DNA from: Pleurodeles waltl
Taxonomy: Eukaryota; Chordata; Amphibia; Caudata; Salamandridae
Length of the DNA stretch: 64,000 nucleotides
Direction of reading: 5' to 3'
NCBI RefSeq assembly: GCF_031143425.1
Contig: NC_090447.1
Location: 22,975,426-23,039,425, forward strand
A model generated the notes under the pieces. That model was not told where the DNA came from, did not search any database, and saw only the letters and a program-made list of their open reading frames with translations. Made by a program: the position numbers and the translations under genes. The stretch's first letter is position 1. Each line of letters starts with the position of its first letter. Shown here piece after piece: positions 21,770 through 32,367 of this stretch.

Positions 21770-22876
21770 CCAGGTCTGTAGGAAAATGGACTACCTAAGC
21801 AGTTTGGGGTTTTCACCTTTCATTCGTTGTAGCCATCAGTCTGAACTATGAAGTGGGAGCCAAACAGGTATGGTCTCAATGTCTTCAGAGCCCAAACCAA
21901 AGCAAAGGCTTTCCTCTCTATGGCACTCCATTTTTGTTCCCTAGGGAGTAGGTTCTTCCTTATAAACGCAACTGGCTGGTCATGTCCATCATCGTTTTTC
22001 TTGGAAAGTCCAGCTCCTATTCCCACTTCAGAAGCATCTGTTTGGACTATGAATTCCCTGGAGTAGTCTGGTGCTTGTAGAACTAGAGCAGAGCACATAG
22101 CTTCCTTCAGGGTGTCAAAGGTCTTTTGACAACTGACTGTCCAGTTATTTCTTTTGGGCATTTGCTTGGAGGTGAGCTCTGTGAGGGGGCAACTATAGTT
22201 CCATAATCCTTCACAAACCTCCTATATTACCCAGTCAAGCCAAGGAATGCCCTGATTTGTGTCTGGGTTGTGGGAGCTTCTCAAGCCAGAATAGTCTGAA
22301 TCTTGGGTTGGAGGGGTTGCACTTAGCCTCCATCAACCAGGTGGCCCAAGTAAACAACTTTTCCCTGCCCTATATGGCACTTACTGACATTGATAGTGAG
22401 ACCTGCCTTTTGCAGAGCCTCAAGGATCTTTTCAGGGTGGATCATGTGATCCTGCCAGGTGGAACTGTAGACAGCTATATCATCTAAGTATGCTGCACTA
22501 AACATTTCCAGTCCAGCAAGGACTTGGTTTACCAACCTCTGGAAGGTCGCAGGTGCATTCATTAATCCAAAGGGCATAACAGTGAACTGATAATGCCCAC
22601 TAGGAGTAGAAATGCTGACCTCTCTTTTGCTCAATGGGTCAGACCAATCTGCCAGTACCCACATGTTAAATCAAAGGTACTCAGATATTTGGCTGCCCCT
22701 AATCTGTCTATGAGCTCATCAGCACTTGAAATTGGGTGTGCATCTTCCCTTGTCACAGAGTTGAGGTCCCTGTAGTCCACACAGAACCTCATTTTGTTTT
22801 TCTCTCCTTTGGGGACTAAAACTACTGGGCCATCCCAGGGACTCTCAGAGGATTCCAGGACACCCAAATTCAGCAT
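21770..22876 (-). pseudogene. Gmr1-like reverse transcriptase and RNase H (copy A)
   Basis: RT blocks in order on the minus strand: GVLESSESPWDGPVVLVPK, MRFCVDYRDLNSVT, STFDLTCGYWQIGLT, a shift of frame at about 22650, VMPFGLMNAPATFQRLV, and the catalytic AAYLDDIAVY with both Asp residues kept. RNase H follows with FIVQTDASEVGIGAGLS and AIERKAFALVWALKTL. The RT-to-RNase H stretch changes frame once more at about 22200. Domain sequences are clearly of Ty3/gypsy type. The catalytic box is intact here, unlike copy B, where YLDD has become YLDY. Confidence 0.8.
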
Positions 22877-22999
22877 CTTTTTTTACTTCTGCCTCTATGC
22901 TCTCTCTGACATCGTCTGGCTGTCTATTATTCTTGTTTTTGACAGGCAGGCTGTCACCAGTGTCCACATCATGGGTACACCTGTTTGTCTTTCTATGGG

Positions 23000-23494
23000 T
23001 CAGAGAGAAGAGTTCAGCATACTGGTTGAGTACTTGCCTGCATTCAGTTTGCTGTTGTCCTGTGAGGGTGTCAGGAGATCAGGGAGAGTCTCACTCTCAT
23101 CCTCCTGTTCCTCATCTGTAAGCATGAACATGGTCACATCAGCTCTATCATAAAAGGGCTTTAGGCAGTTGATTCTTTTGGGGTTCTTACAACTGCCTAG
23201 GTCAACTAAATAAGTGACCTCCCCTTTTCTTTCATTTATGGGATAGGGCCCAGACCATTGGTCCTGGAGGGCCTTTAAAGCAACAGGCTCCAACACCAAA
23301 CTGTATGCCCTAGTTGGAACTCCACCATAGCCCCTTTCTGGTCATTCCAGAGCTTTTGAAGCTCCTGGCTGGCCTGAAGATTTTGCTGGCTTTTTCCATG
23401 TACTCAGCCATTCTGGAACATAGGCCAAGCACATAGTCCACAATGTCCTATTTGAGCTCTTTGAGAGGCTTCTCCCAGACTTCCCTAACAAGAC
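23000..23494 (-). pseudogene. Gmr1-like integrase C-terminal region (copy A)
   Basis: The minus strand encodes VLEPVALKALQDQWSGPYPI, then GEVTYLVDLGS and KNPKRINCLKPFYDRADV, a small beta-barrel-type integrase C-terminus with an acidic tail. It is almost the same as the region at 48824-49230 in copy B, where the catalytic core lies just upstream. Sense-direction order places it directly before RT. The catalytic core is missing because the Harbinger end interrupts at 23494. Confidence 0.75.
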
Positions 23495-23497
23495 TTA

Positions 23498-25790
23498 GGC
23501 GCTCATTATGACATTGGCGGTAAATCCCACTTACTGCCACGCTGACTGCCGCCAACATACAACTGCCGTGGCAGATATCCTTTCACCATATTATGACACA
23601 CATACCAATCCGTCAGTATTCAGCCACATACACAATTCCGCCAGCCCAAAGGTCAGTGATAAACTGACGGTATCCAAACCCACACTGTTATGCCAACAGA
23701 ACAACACCCACCCAATTATGACCCACAAATCACCACGGCGGACATTCAATGGCGGTAAACCATTGGCGGTACATACAGCCACGCTCAAAATACACACACA
23801 CAAACAAAACAACATCACATTGGACAATTCAAACAACACACACCTAACAGATATACACACATCATACTCACAAGCCTCTATAAAACACACAACCACATTA
23901 CCCAGGACCCTTTACGACTACAAACCATTGGCACGAGACTGACACCATGACCACAGACAAAACCAGAGCCACACACTACCTACACCTGTATACCACCCAT
24001 GCACTCCACATCACACATCATAACACATTACCCTACACACCCTCACCTACACACCTCCCACAACACCAATGGCACCACAAAGACACCCCCAATTCTCAGA
24101 GGAGGAGCTAAAGGTCATGGTGGAGGAAATCATCAGGGTAGAGCCACAGCTATTTGGAGCACAGGTGCAGCAGATATTGATATCTAGGAAAATAGAGCTA
24201 AGGCGGAGAATCGTGGACAGGGTCAAAGCCGTGGGACAGCACCCAAGAACCAGGGATGACATCAGGAAGAGATGGAACAACCTACGGAGGAAGGTACGTT
24301 CCATTGCAGCAAGACACCAACTCGCTGTACAGAGGACTGGCGGTAAACCCACACCTCCTCCCCCACAACTCACAGCATGGGAGGAACAAGTCTTGGCAAT
24401 CATGCATCCTGAGGGCCTGGCCAAGTAGGAGGAGGACTGGACTCTCTACTACTATCACCCCCCTACCTGCCATCACATACCCCCACCCTCACTCCCATCA
24501 CTCCACTCCATCCCACACACCCCACAATCACATCTCACTTATCCCAGTGCCGAGCCCTGCATGCCATACCAATGCATGGACACCACTCACAGCCCTGCAT
24601 GGACACCTATCACTAAAGCATGCACACTAGAGGGAATCAGCTATCCACCACATACAAATGTACACAAGTGAAAACTGCCAGGGCAAATACAACCAAAGTG
24701 GGCAAGCCATGGAAGCACAATATGTCAGACACAGAAACAAAAACACAGAATTTACATCCCCACAGGTACCCCAGCCAATGTCAGTGGAGAGGAGGTGCCA
24801 GCTATATACATTCCGCCAACAGAAGAGGTCCACAGTGATGACAGCAACTCTGGACTTCAGGATCTGGAGGACCAACCTGGCCCATTAGGGACCTCTGGAC
24901 AGTCGGTTACCCAGGCACAGTCACACACGACCACAGAGCCTCCCCCATCAGGAAAAATCACCACAGTACCCACCCAGCGTACCTATACCTCTGTCCCCAG
25001 GACACGTCAATCAGCAGTGTGTCCACCTCTACAGGGACCCCAGGCCACACCTCATACCCAAGACAATCAGGGACCTGGAGTCAGTGGGCACACAGTTCAG
25101 GGGACAGAGGCACAAGGTAACAGGGAAACTGGGAGGTCTGCTGTGCACCAGGGGGAGGACAGGCCCAGGGAACCAACTTTCCAGGAGGCACTCTCAGAGA
25201 TACTGGGAGCCTATGAACATTCCCAGGACACAATAGGCCAGATCCTGGACAATGTGCAGGAGAACAGGTGGCTGCAGGAGTGGCAGTACCAGGGGATCAG
25301 AGAGGACTTGCAGGCCATCAACACCACCCTTGTCTCCATAGCAGGGGTACTGGCAGACATGGCCAATATTATGAGGGAGGCAGTATCACAACAGCGGGCC
25401 CCTGCCACTAGCCAGACATCTGGACTGCCTTCCAACTCCGCTGCCGCTAGTGGACAGGAGGCCCCACCACAGGACTAACAGGCTACCATCACCCCTCCCC
25501 CTGCAGAAGGAGAACCACCCGCAAACGTTCCCTGCGATCCAGGCTGAAGCCAGAGATTATTGCCAAGACCCCGACAGGAAATTAGACTCTCCTGATTGTC
25601 ACCCTTGTGTCCCACACAGTCACCCTGTCCACCTTGAACTGCCATTGCTCCCCTTCCTATGTCCCCTTGGACAATGCATCTGTGCTACAAATAGACTATA
25701 ACAATAGCCTGGACTTTCCTCCATTATCAGCCCAGCCCATTTCACTTGGCCCTCTTTTTCTTAGCATTTAAATAAACACCCTTGGAAAAA
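23498..25790 (+). mobile_element. Harbinger element, left end and Myb-like gene half
   Basis: The end reads GGCGCTCATTATGACATTGG, matching the GGCCCTCATT-type termini of other elements here, and follows TTA (23495-23497) in Gmr1-like copy A. Copy B has the uninterrupted sequence, with CTTAGTGGTCCCC at the same place (49290-49302), so this is a real insertion point. The matching right end with TTA and the rest of copy A is not in the window. Confidence 0.7.
24069..25478 (+). pseudogene. Myb/SANT-like Harbinger accessory gene (MYB-1)
   Basis: Exon 1 starts at an ATG at 24069 and encodes FSEEELKVMVEEIIRVEPQL, RRRIVDRVKAVG, RTRDDIRKRWNNLRRKV and a PPPPQLTAWEEQVL end. This is a trihelix/Myb-SANT DNA-binding domain of PIF/Harbinger accessory proteins. 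Exon 2 begins after CCACAG at 24766 (GTPANVSGEEVPAIYIPP) and remains open to the stop at 25478. It has a Gln/Thr/Pro-rich middle and a C-terminal helical segment (ILGAYEHSQDTIGQIL, TTLVSIAGVLADMANIM) likely to mediate self-association or transposase contact. A stop follows exon 1 at 24426, where the donor site is unclear. An AATAAA at 25771-25776 fits as its polyadenylation signal. It is the best preserved Myb-like gene of the three here. Confidence 0.75.
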
Positions 25791-26067
25791 ATAGACGTAT
25801 GGAGTATGTCAACATTTTCAAATATGTATTCATCTAACCAGGTTCAAACAATGCAATTCAACCGTACAGTAAATGAGCATATGTTAATGACCTGTAGCTG
25901 GCTGCAGTGTTCAGACCAGGAACTATTGTGAGGCACCAACATCTGTAAAATGAATTGCCAAAGGGTACAGTAAGTGGGCATGGAGGTGGGAAATAACAGC
26001 ATGCCAATGCCACAGATATTAAAAATAATTACAATGAAATGTGAAGTAACACTATCTTACCTGTGTG
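25791..26067. other. spacer between convergent Harbinger genes
   Basis: AT-rich sequence between the polyadenylation signal of MYB-1 and the transposase stop codon. Nothing else is recognised. Confidence 0.5.
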
Positions 26068-27980
26068 TCATTGGAAGTACTGTCTGATGACTGCTGTTCT
26101 GTTGTACTCATCCTCATCCTCCTCATCCTCACTGTCCACAGGGTCCACTGCTGCCACCCAGGCATCTCCAGCCTGCTCCTCCTGAAGAAAAGGCACATGG
26201 CGTCTCAGGACAAGGTTGTGCAACATGCAGCATGCCACTATTATCTGGCAGACCTTCTTGGGCGAGTAGCACAGGGATCCCCCAGTTAGATGGAGGCACC
26301 GGAACCTGGCCTTCAGGAGGCCAAAGGCCCGTTCTATGATCCTTCTGGTTCACCCATGTGCCACACTGTAACGTTCTTCTACCCTTGTCCTGGCATTCCT
26401 CACAGGGGTGAGCAGCCAAGATAGGTTGGGGTAACCAGAGTCACCTGCAAAATATTGAGGGACAACATTTAGCCATACACTATCCCGTATAGCCCACACC
26501 ATACGGATACACCAATACTGGGTGGGGACCAGGCCTCACCTATTAGCCACACCTTGTGCCTCTGTAGTTGGCCCATGACATATTTAATGCTGCTATTCCT
26601 CAGGACAAAGGCATCATGTACCAAACCAGGATACTTAGCATTGACGTGGGAGATGTACTGGTCTGCCAAGCACACCATCTGTACATTCACAGAGTGGAAA
26701 CTCTTTTTTTTTATTTGGAAAAGAAAGAGAAATAGTTGCAATCATACATTGATTTGCCCATAACATGAGACATCGAAAAATGGTTACATATTCCAGTTAG
26801 ACTAAAGAAACAGAGTTTCCATTGTGTCAGAAGGGCAGAATTTCGACCTAATCATACATTAATGGGCCAGGATCCATTCTTGAAATTGTCCCCATATTAC
26901 TTTCCCTTTTCTCTTGGCCAATCTCCCCTTTTGTTCATATAATGCAACTTCTAAATGATACACAGACAATAATTTACCCAACCACTGCTGCCATGATTGT
27001 GGTCGTGGGTTCAGCCATGCAGAGGAGATGCATAATCGATAAACCGCCATGGCAAGAAATCTAAAAACTCTGTGGCGTTCCCTCGTTTCCCCGGCAACTC
27101 CCAAGACCATGATCTCAGGGGTAAGGTCCAGATCATATCCCACTACCCCTTTTAACACGAGTTGAATGCCTTCCTTCAATGCCATCAATTCCCCGCAGGT
27201 GGCAAACATATGAACGATGTCTACTCCGAAGACCCCACTTCGTGGGCAATTTGTCCCTAGTGAACCACCCCACTTGACAAGATGAGCTGGTCTATAATAC
27301 AAATCAAACACCATCTTATAATGTTGTGCTTGTAATGAGGAAGAAAGTAACATGGTATGTCCCAATTCTAATGATTTAAAACAATTAATGCTTCCATCGG
27401 CCAGCTTACCCTTCCACCTCTCACAATACTTCTCCAAATCAACGGGCTGTTCTGCCATCAGTGATGAATAAATTAATTTGATTGTTATATTAGATTTTTC
27501 CAAGATATCCTTAAGAAGCAGATTACTTCTAAATCATGTGTGTTCCATCAATCGCCCCTATTAAGTTGGGGATATGTCCCATTGCATAGAACTCGGCCTT
27601 CACTGTGGCCAAATCTTCCACCTGGGGAAATACAACGTAGCTAAACATGTGTTTAATCAGGGCAGACAACACTCTGGTCAGCACTATTGAGAACATTGGC
27701 TGTGACATCCCTGCTGCCAAGCCCACTGTCACTTGGAAAGAACCAGTTGCCAGGAAATGGAGCACAGATAGAGCTTGCTCAAGAGGGGGGATCCCAGTGG
27801 GGTGACGGATAGCAGATATCAGGCTCCAATTGGGCACACAGCTCTGTGATTGTGGCCCTGTCCAGTCTATAGGTGAGGATAATGTGCCAGTCCTCCAGTG
27901 TTGCCAAGTCCACCAGAGGTCTGCACACAGAGGCATGTCTCCATCTCCTATTCATCCACAGCGGTAGCAATCTATGGGGC
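26068..27980 (-). pseudogene. HARBI1-like Harbinger transposase, interrupted by L1 fragment
   Basis: Exon A (about 27980-27530) has LEDWHIILTYRLDRATI, a frameshift at about 27810, then IPPLEQALSVLHFLATGSFQ and LIGAIDGTHM with the first catalytic Asp (I-D-G-T-H). An L1 fragment then interrupts, removing a few residues. The frame resumes at 26735 with SFHSVNVQMVCLADQYI and KYPGLVHDAFVLRNS (second Asp in H-D-A). The exon ends at 26540 at a GTGAG donor. The last exon starts at 26444 after TTTGCAG with GDSGYPN, carries the Glu region IIERAFGLLKARF, and ends RQYFQ at 26068. An in-frame TGA follows SVAHG. Family role: a DDE nuclease that cuts and pastes the element, guided by the Myb-like protein. 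Confidence 0.82.
26706..27528 (-). mobile_element. L1 3' fragment (ORF2 C-terminus) inside transposase
   Basis: The minus strand encodes an L1-type ORF2 C-terminal region: YYRPAHLVKWGG, a C-P-R-S-G...D-I-V-H-M-F-A-T-C zinc-like motif whose second Cys is Ser, and LVLKGVVGYDLDLTPEIMVLGV. It ends in AATAAAAAAAAAG at about 26706-26718, a short poly(A) in the same sense. It is strongly 5' truncated, about 0.8 kb. No clear target duplication is seen, and some transposase codons are missing at the junction. Confidence 0.7.
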
Positions 27981-28420
27981 AAAAGAGTGAGGAGAGGGTC
28001 ACAAACTGAACAATCGGGGTACAACAGAAGATTGCATGATGTTAATTTGTAATGGGTCAGTGTGAATTGTCTAGTATGTCCAAATTTAAACAGTGACACA
28101 GCAATTATCCAGGGCTTGCCCCCCACCCCTGAAATGGCGTCCGCCTGTCCTGTGTGGAGGGACAGGTGGAAGTGAGGTAATTCCGCTGACGTTGTGCGCC
28201 TTTGCAGGGGGGGGGTCGGAAACCACCGTGAAACTTCTCATTGGGTAACATTGGGCCCTATGGGTTACAGTGCCCAGTGGTGATCTACACCGGCAGTGAC
28301 GGTATGCACCGCCTCGGAAGTGACCGCCATTTTCTATCTGATTCCTCACTTGCTACCTGACCTTCAACAGGAGAGGACCTACACTGCATGTGCTGCTGGG
28401 ACCTGTTTCTTGAACCTACC
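27981..28420. other. intergenic region between divergent Harbinger genes
   Basis: This spacer separates the transposase (minus) from MYB-2 (plus) and could hold a shared promoter region. It contains a G9 run at 28208 and an ACCGCCTCGGAAGTGACC block. No terminal repeat is recognised. Confidence 0.4.
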
Positions 28421-29842
28421 ATGGCCCGTGGGACTGGGGAAAGGACCCCAGCCTTCACTTCGGCAGATTTGGAGAGACTGGTGGATGGGGTCCTACCCCA
28501 GTACGGACTGCTGTATGGGTCTCAAGACCAACAGGTGAGTACACTGCGGGCCCGATGCATGTGACATGAATGCATGGGGTAGTGTGTGTGAAGGCCTCAT
28601 GTAAGGGGGGTGGGTCGCTGTCCTCTGGGCGGCGTCTTGGTTGTATACTGGGCCTTGTGTGTGGAAATGGTGATGTGAAGGGGTATGGTGGGCCATAAGT
28701 GTGACAGGCAGGACTGTTTGACTAATTCTATGTTCCTGTCTGTATTGCCTCTGCAGGTCAGCGCCCATCAAAAGAAGGGTATATGGTGTGCCATCGATAA
28801 GGACGTGCGGACCCTGGGTGTCTATGGCAGGCGGACGACCCACTGTCGCAAACAGTGGGAGAACCTGAGAAGCTGGGCATGAAAGACGGCGGAGGCCCAG
28901 CTGGGGATGGCCTCCCAACGAGGAAGGGGTGCCTGTCGAACCCTGACCCCCCCGATGGCTCCATCCAGAGCTAGATGGGCGCTTGAGGGCATCACAGCAG
29001 CCACAAGGGGGTGAGTACACCGCCCACAATTACAACCTATGCATTGTACGGTGGTATCCGAGTGGGGGATGTGTGTCAGTGGGTGCCCCTAGGCCAGGCC
29101 TGACATTGCAGCATAGGTCCCCTGGTGGCTAGGATGAAGAAGGGCAAATTTAGCTACCTAGTTCATAGGCATCCACTACTGGTCAGGGCTGCGTGTGTCC
29201 CAGGTGCGCTGGATTTGCCGATGTATGCCCCTACCCATGCCATGGTGGCTAGAAATATCACTGGTAGTGCAATGCATATTGCGTAGGGCTGTTCACTGTG
29301 TATGAGTGTGCTATGTACGCCAATGGTGGTGTTGGTGCAGCCATTGACCAAGTGTATACTTTATCTCTCCCCCCCTTTTTGTTTTGTCACCCTGTCCTTT
29401 TGTGCATTAGCATCATCTAGCGGAGGAGCAGAGGCACTGGCGATGGAGGGAGCTGCATCCCACAGGACTTAGAAGGCAGAGTCCACCAACGGTGAGGGCA
29501 CCAGTGGGACGGATGGCGAGGGGATCACCACGGCGGAGACTGGAGGGGACAGTTCAGACACAGACGCTTCCTCCAGTGGAAGTTCCCTGAAGGTGGCGGA
29601 CACCTCTGTGACCACCCCAGCTACAGGTACAGCCGCCACCCCCGTACCAGCACCGTCCTCCCAGCAGCCCCTCATCAAGTTGCCCGTGCCCGCTCACACA
29701 GGGGGGTGGACATCTCCTTCGCCCCAGGCACCTCAGAGCCTGCCCCAGTGATCCCTGCAGCCCTGAGTGAGGAGGCTATTGACCTCCTGAGATCCATCTC
29801 TGTAGGGCAGTCAACCATTGTGAGTGCCATCCAGGGGCTGTG
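28421..29842 (+). pseudogene. second, different Myb/SANT-like Harbinger gene (MYB-2)
   Basis: Exon 1 runs from the ATG at 28421 to 28534 (FTSADLERLVDGVLPQYGLL), with donor GTGAGT. Exon 2 runs from 28757, after CTCTGCAG, to 29010 (AIDKDVRTLGVYGRR, THCRKQWENLRSWA), with donor GTGAGT. Exon 3 starts at about 29411 and ends in ALSEEAIDLLRSISVGQSTI. The fold is a Myb/SANT-type helix set, but the sequence is distinct from MYB-1. Damage: an in-frame TGA right after LRSWA (28880-28882), a stop early in exon 3 and a frameshift near 29705. The last exon is cut at 29842 by solo LTR C1. It diverges from the transposase at 26-28 kb. Confidence 0.75.
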
Positions 29843-32367
29843 TAGGAGGCTGGCCTGGCTTATAGTGGGTACCTTGTGGTACTTACACCTTGTGCCAGGT
29901 CCAGTTATCCCTTATTAGTATATTAGAAGTGTTCTAGCAGCTTAGGCTGATAGAGGTAGCAATAGCAGAGCAGCTTAGGCTGAACTAGGAGACATGCAAA
30001 GCTCCTACTATACCATTCATATCACTTCGCATGATATCATAAGAAACACAATACTCAGAGTTACTAAAAATAAAGGTACTTTATTTTAGTGGCAATATGC
30101 CAAAAGTATCTCAGAGGATATACTCCCTTAGGAGGTAAGTAAAATACACAAAATATACACACAAACCAAAATCAGGTAAGTAAACACTTAGAAAAGTAGT
30201 GCAAACACTGTAGAACACAATTAGGAGACAATAGGCCTAGGGGCAACACAAACGATTTACTCCAAAAGTGGAATGCGAACCACGAATGGACCCCAGGCCT
30301 AGTGTAGTGTGAAGAGTGTCGCTTGGAGTGTAAGAAAACATTAAGGGTATCCAAGATACCCCATCCCAAGACCCTGAAAAGTAGGAGTAAAGTTACCCTA
30401 CTACCCCAGAAAGACAGTAAAATCGAGATGGGGGATTTTGCAAAGGCAACAACTGAGTGCAAAGCACTGAAGACGGATTCCTGGACCTGAGGACCTGTAA
30501 AGGAAAGGAACCAAGTCCAAGAGTCATGCAAGTTTCCAGAGGGGGCAGGAACCTACTAAACCCTGGATGAAGGTGCAAAAGGGCTGCCTCCGGGTGGAAG
30601 AAGCCAAAGATTCTGCAACAACGGAAGGTGCCAGGAACTTCCCCTTTGGTCAGAAGATGTCTCAATGCGTGCTGGAGGACGCAGAGTTGTTTCCATGCAG
30701 AAAGACCACAAACAAGCCTTCCTAGCTGCAAGATTCGCGGTTGAGGATTTTGGGTGCTGCCAGGGCCCAGGAAGGACCAGGAGGTCGCCCCTTGGAGGAG
30801 GAGACAGAGGGGGTGCTCAGCAACATGGAGAGCCCACACAAAAGCAGGCAGCACCCACAGAAGCCCCTGAACAGGCATTCAGAAGATCTGAGCATGATGG
30901 TTGACTCAGCACAACAAAAGAGGGTCCCACTAAGTCGGAGTCCAACTCAGGGAGTTGGCAATGCAGGTCGTTGCGCTGGGGACCTGGGCTAGGCTGTGCA
31001 TGAAGGAAGTCTTGCAAAAGTGCACAGAAGCCCTAGCAGCTGCAATTCACACAGTACACAGGATTACTGTCTGGCGTGGGGATGCAAGGACTTACCTCCA
31101 CCAAATTCTGACAGAAGGGCCACTGGACTGTCGGGGACACTTGGATCCAGCTCCTGTGTTCCAGGGACCATGCTCGTCAAGATGAGAGGGGACCCAGAGA
31201 ACCGGTGATGCAGACGTTTGGTGCCTGCGTTAGCAGGGGGAAGATTCCGTCGACCCACAGTAGGTTTCTTCTTGGCTTCCAGTGCAGGGTGAAGGCAGAC
31301 AGCCCTCAGAGCATGCACCACCAGGAAACAGTCGGGAAAGCCGGCAGGATGAGGCGCTACCATGTTGCTGGTAGTCTTCTTGCTACTTTGTTGCAGTTTT
31401 GCAGGTGTCCTGGAGCAGTCAGCGGTCGATTCTTGGCAGAAGTTGAAGAGGGAAGTGCAGAGGAACTCTGGTGAACTCTTGCATTCGTTATCTGATGAGA
31501 TACCAACAGGAGAAACCCTAAATAGCACGCAGAAGAGGATTGGCTACAGAGAAAGGTAAGCACCTATCAGGAGGGGTATCTGACGTCACCTGCTGGCACT
31601 GGCCACTCAAAGGTGTCCATTGTGCCCTCACACTTCTGCATCCAAGATGGCAGAGGACTGGGACACACTGGAGGAGCTCTGGTCACCTCCCCTTGAGAGG
31701 TGCTGGTCAGGGGAGTGGCCACTCCCCTTTCCTTTGTCCAGTTTCATACCAGAGCAGGGCTGGGGGGATCCCTGAACCGGTGTAGACTGGCTTATGCAAG
31801 GAGGGCACCATTTGTGCCCTTCAAAGCATTTCCAGAGGCCAGGGGAGGCTACTCCTCTCAGGCCCTTCACACCTATTTCCAAAGGAAGAGGGCGTGACAC
31901 CCTCTCTCAGAGGAAATCCTTTGTTCTGCCTTTCTGGGACTGGGATGCCCAGGCCCCAGGGGGACAGAAACCTCTCTGAGGGTTGGCAGCAGCGGTAGCT
32001 GCAGAGAAAATCCCAGAAACTTAGTTTGGCAGTATCCGGGCTTTATGCTGCAGCCCTGGGGATGCATGGAATTGTCCCCCCAATACCAGAATGGTGTTGG
32101 GGTGACAATTCCATGATCCTAGACATGTTACATGGCCATATTCGGAGTTACCATGGTGACGCTACATATAGGTATTGACATATATCTAGTGCACGCGTGT
32201 AATGGTGTCCCCGCACTCACAAAGTCTGGGGAAATTGCCCTGAACAATGTGGGGGCACCTTGGCTAGAGCCAGGGTGCCCTCACACTTAGTAACTTTGCA
32301 CCTAACCTTCACTAAGTGAGGGTTAGACATATAGGTGACTTATAAGTTACTTAAGTGCATTGTAAAT

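Larger units (their letters stand above)
19295..23494 (-). mobile_element. Gmr1-like LTR retrotransposon, copy A, truncated
   Basis: A long 3' LTR (19295-21663) is followed on the minus strand by a polypurine tract and then pol. Read in the minus (sense) direction, the integrase C-terminal region (23494-23000) comes before reverse transcriptase (22876-22323) and RNase H (22161-21770). That is a Ty1/copia-like order with gypsy-type domain sequences, the hallmark of the Gmr1 group. The element stops at 23494, where a Harbinger end has inserted at a TTA. The rest (integrase core, protease, gag, 5' LTR) is not found on the far side. Confidence 0.75.

Noticed and set aside
30393..31563. Frames of 60 to 160 codons in C1 (and the mirrored ones at 36620-38384 in C2 and 40868-41846 in C3)
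   Set aside because: No domain, no consistent frame among C1, C2 and C3, and the sequence behaves as an LTR-like noncoding unit.
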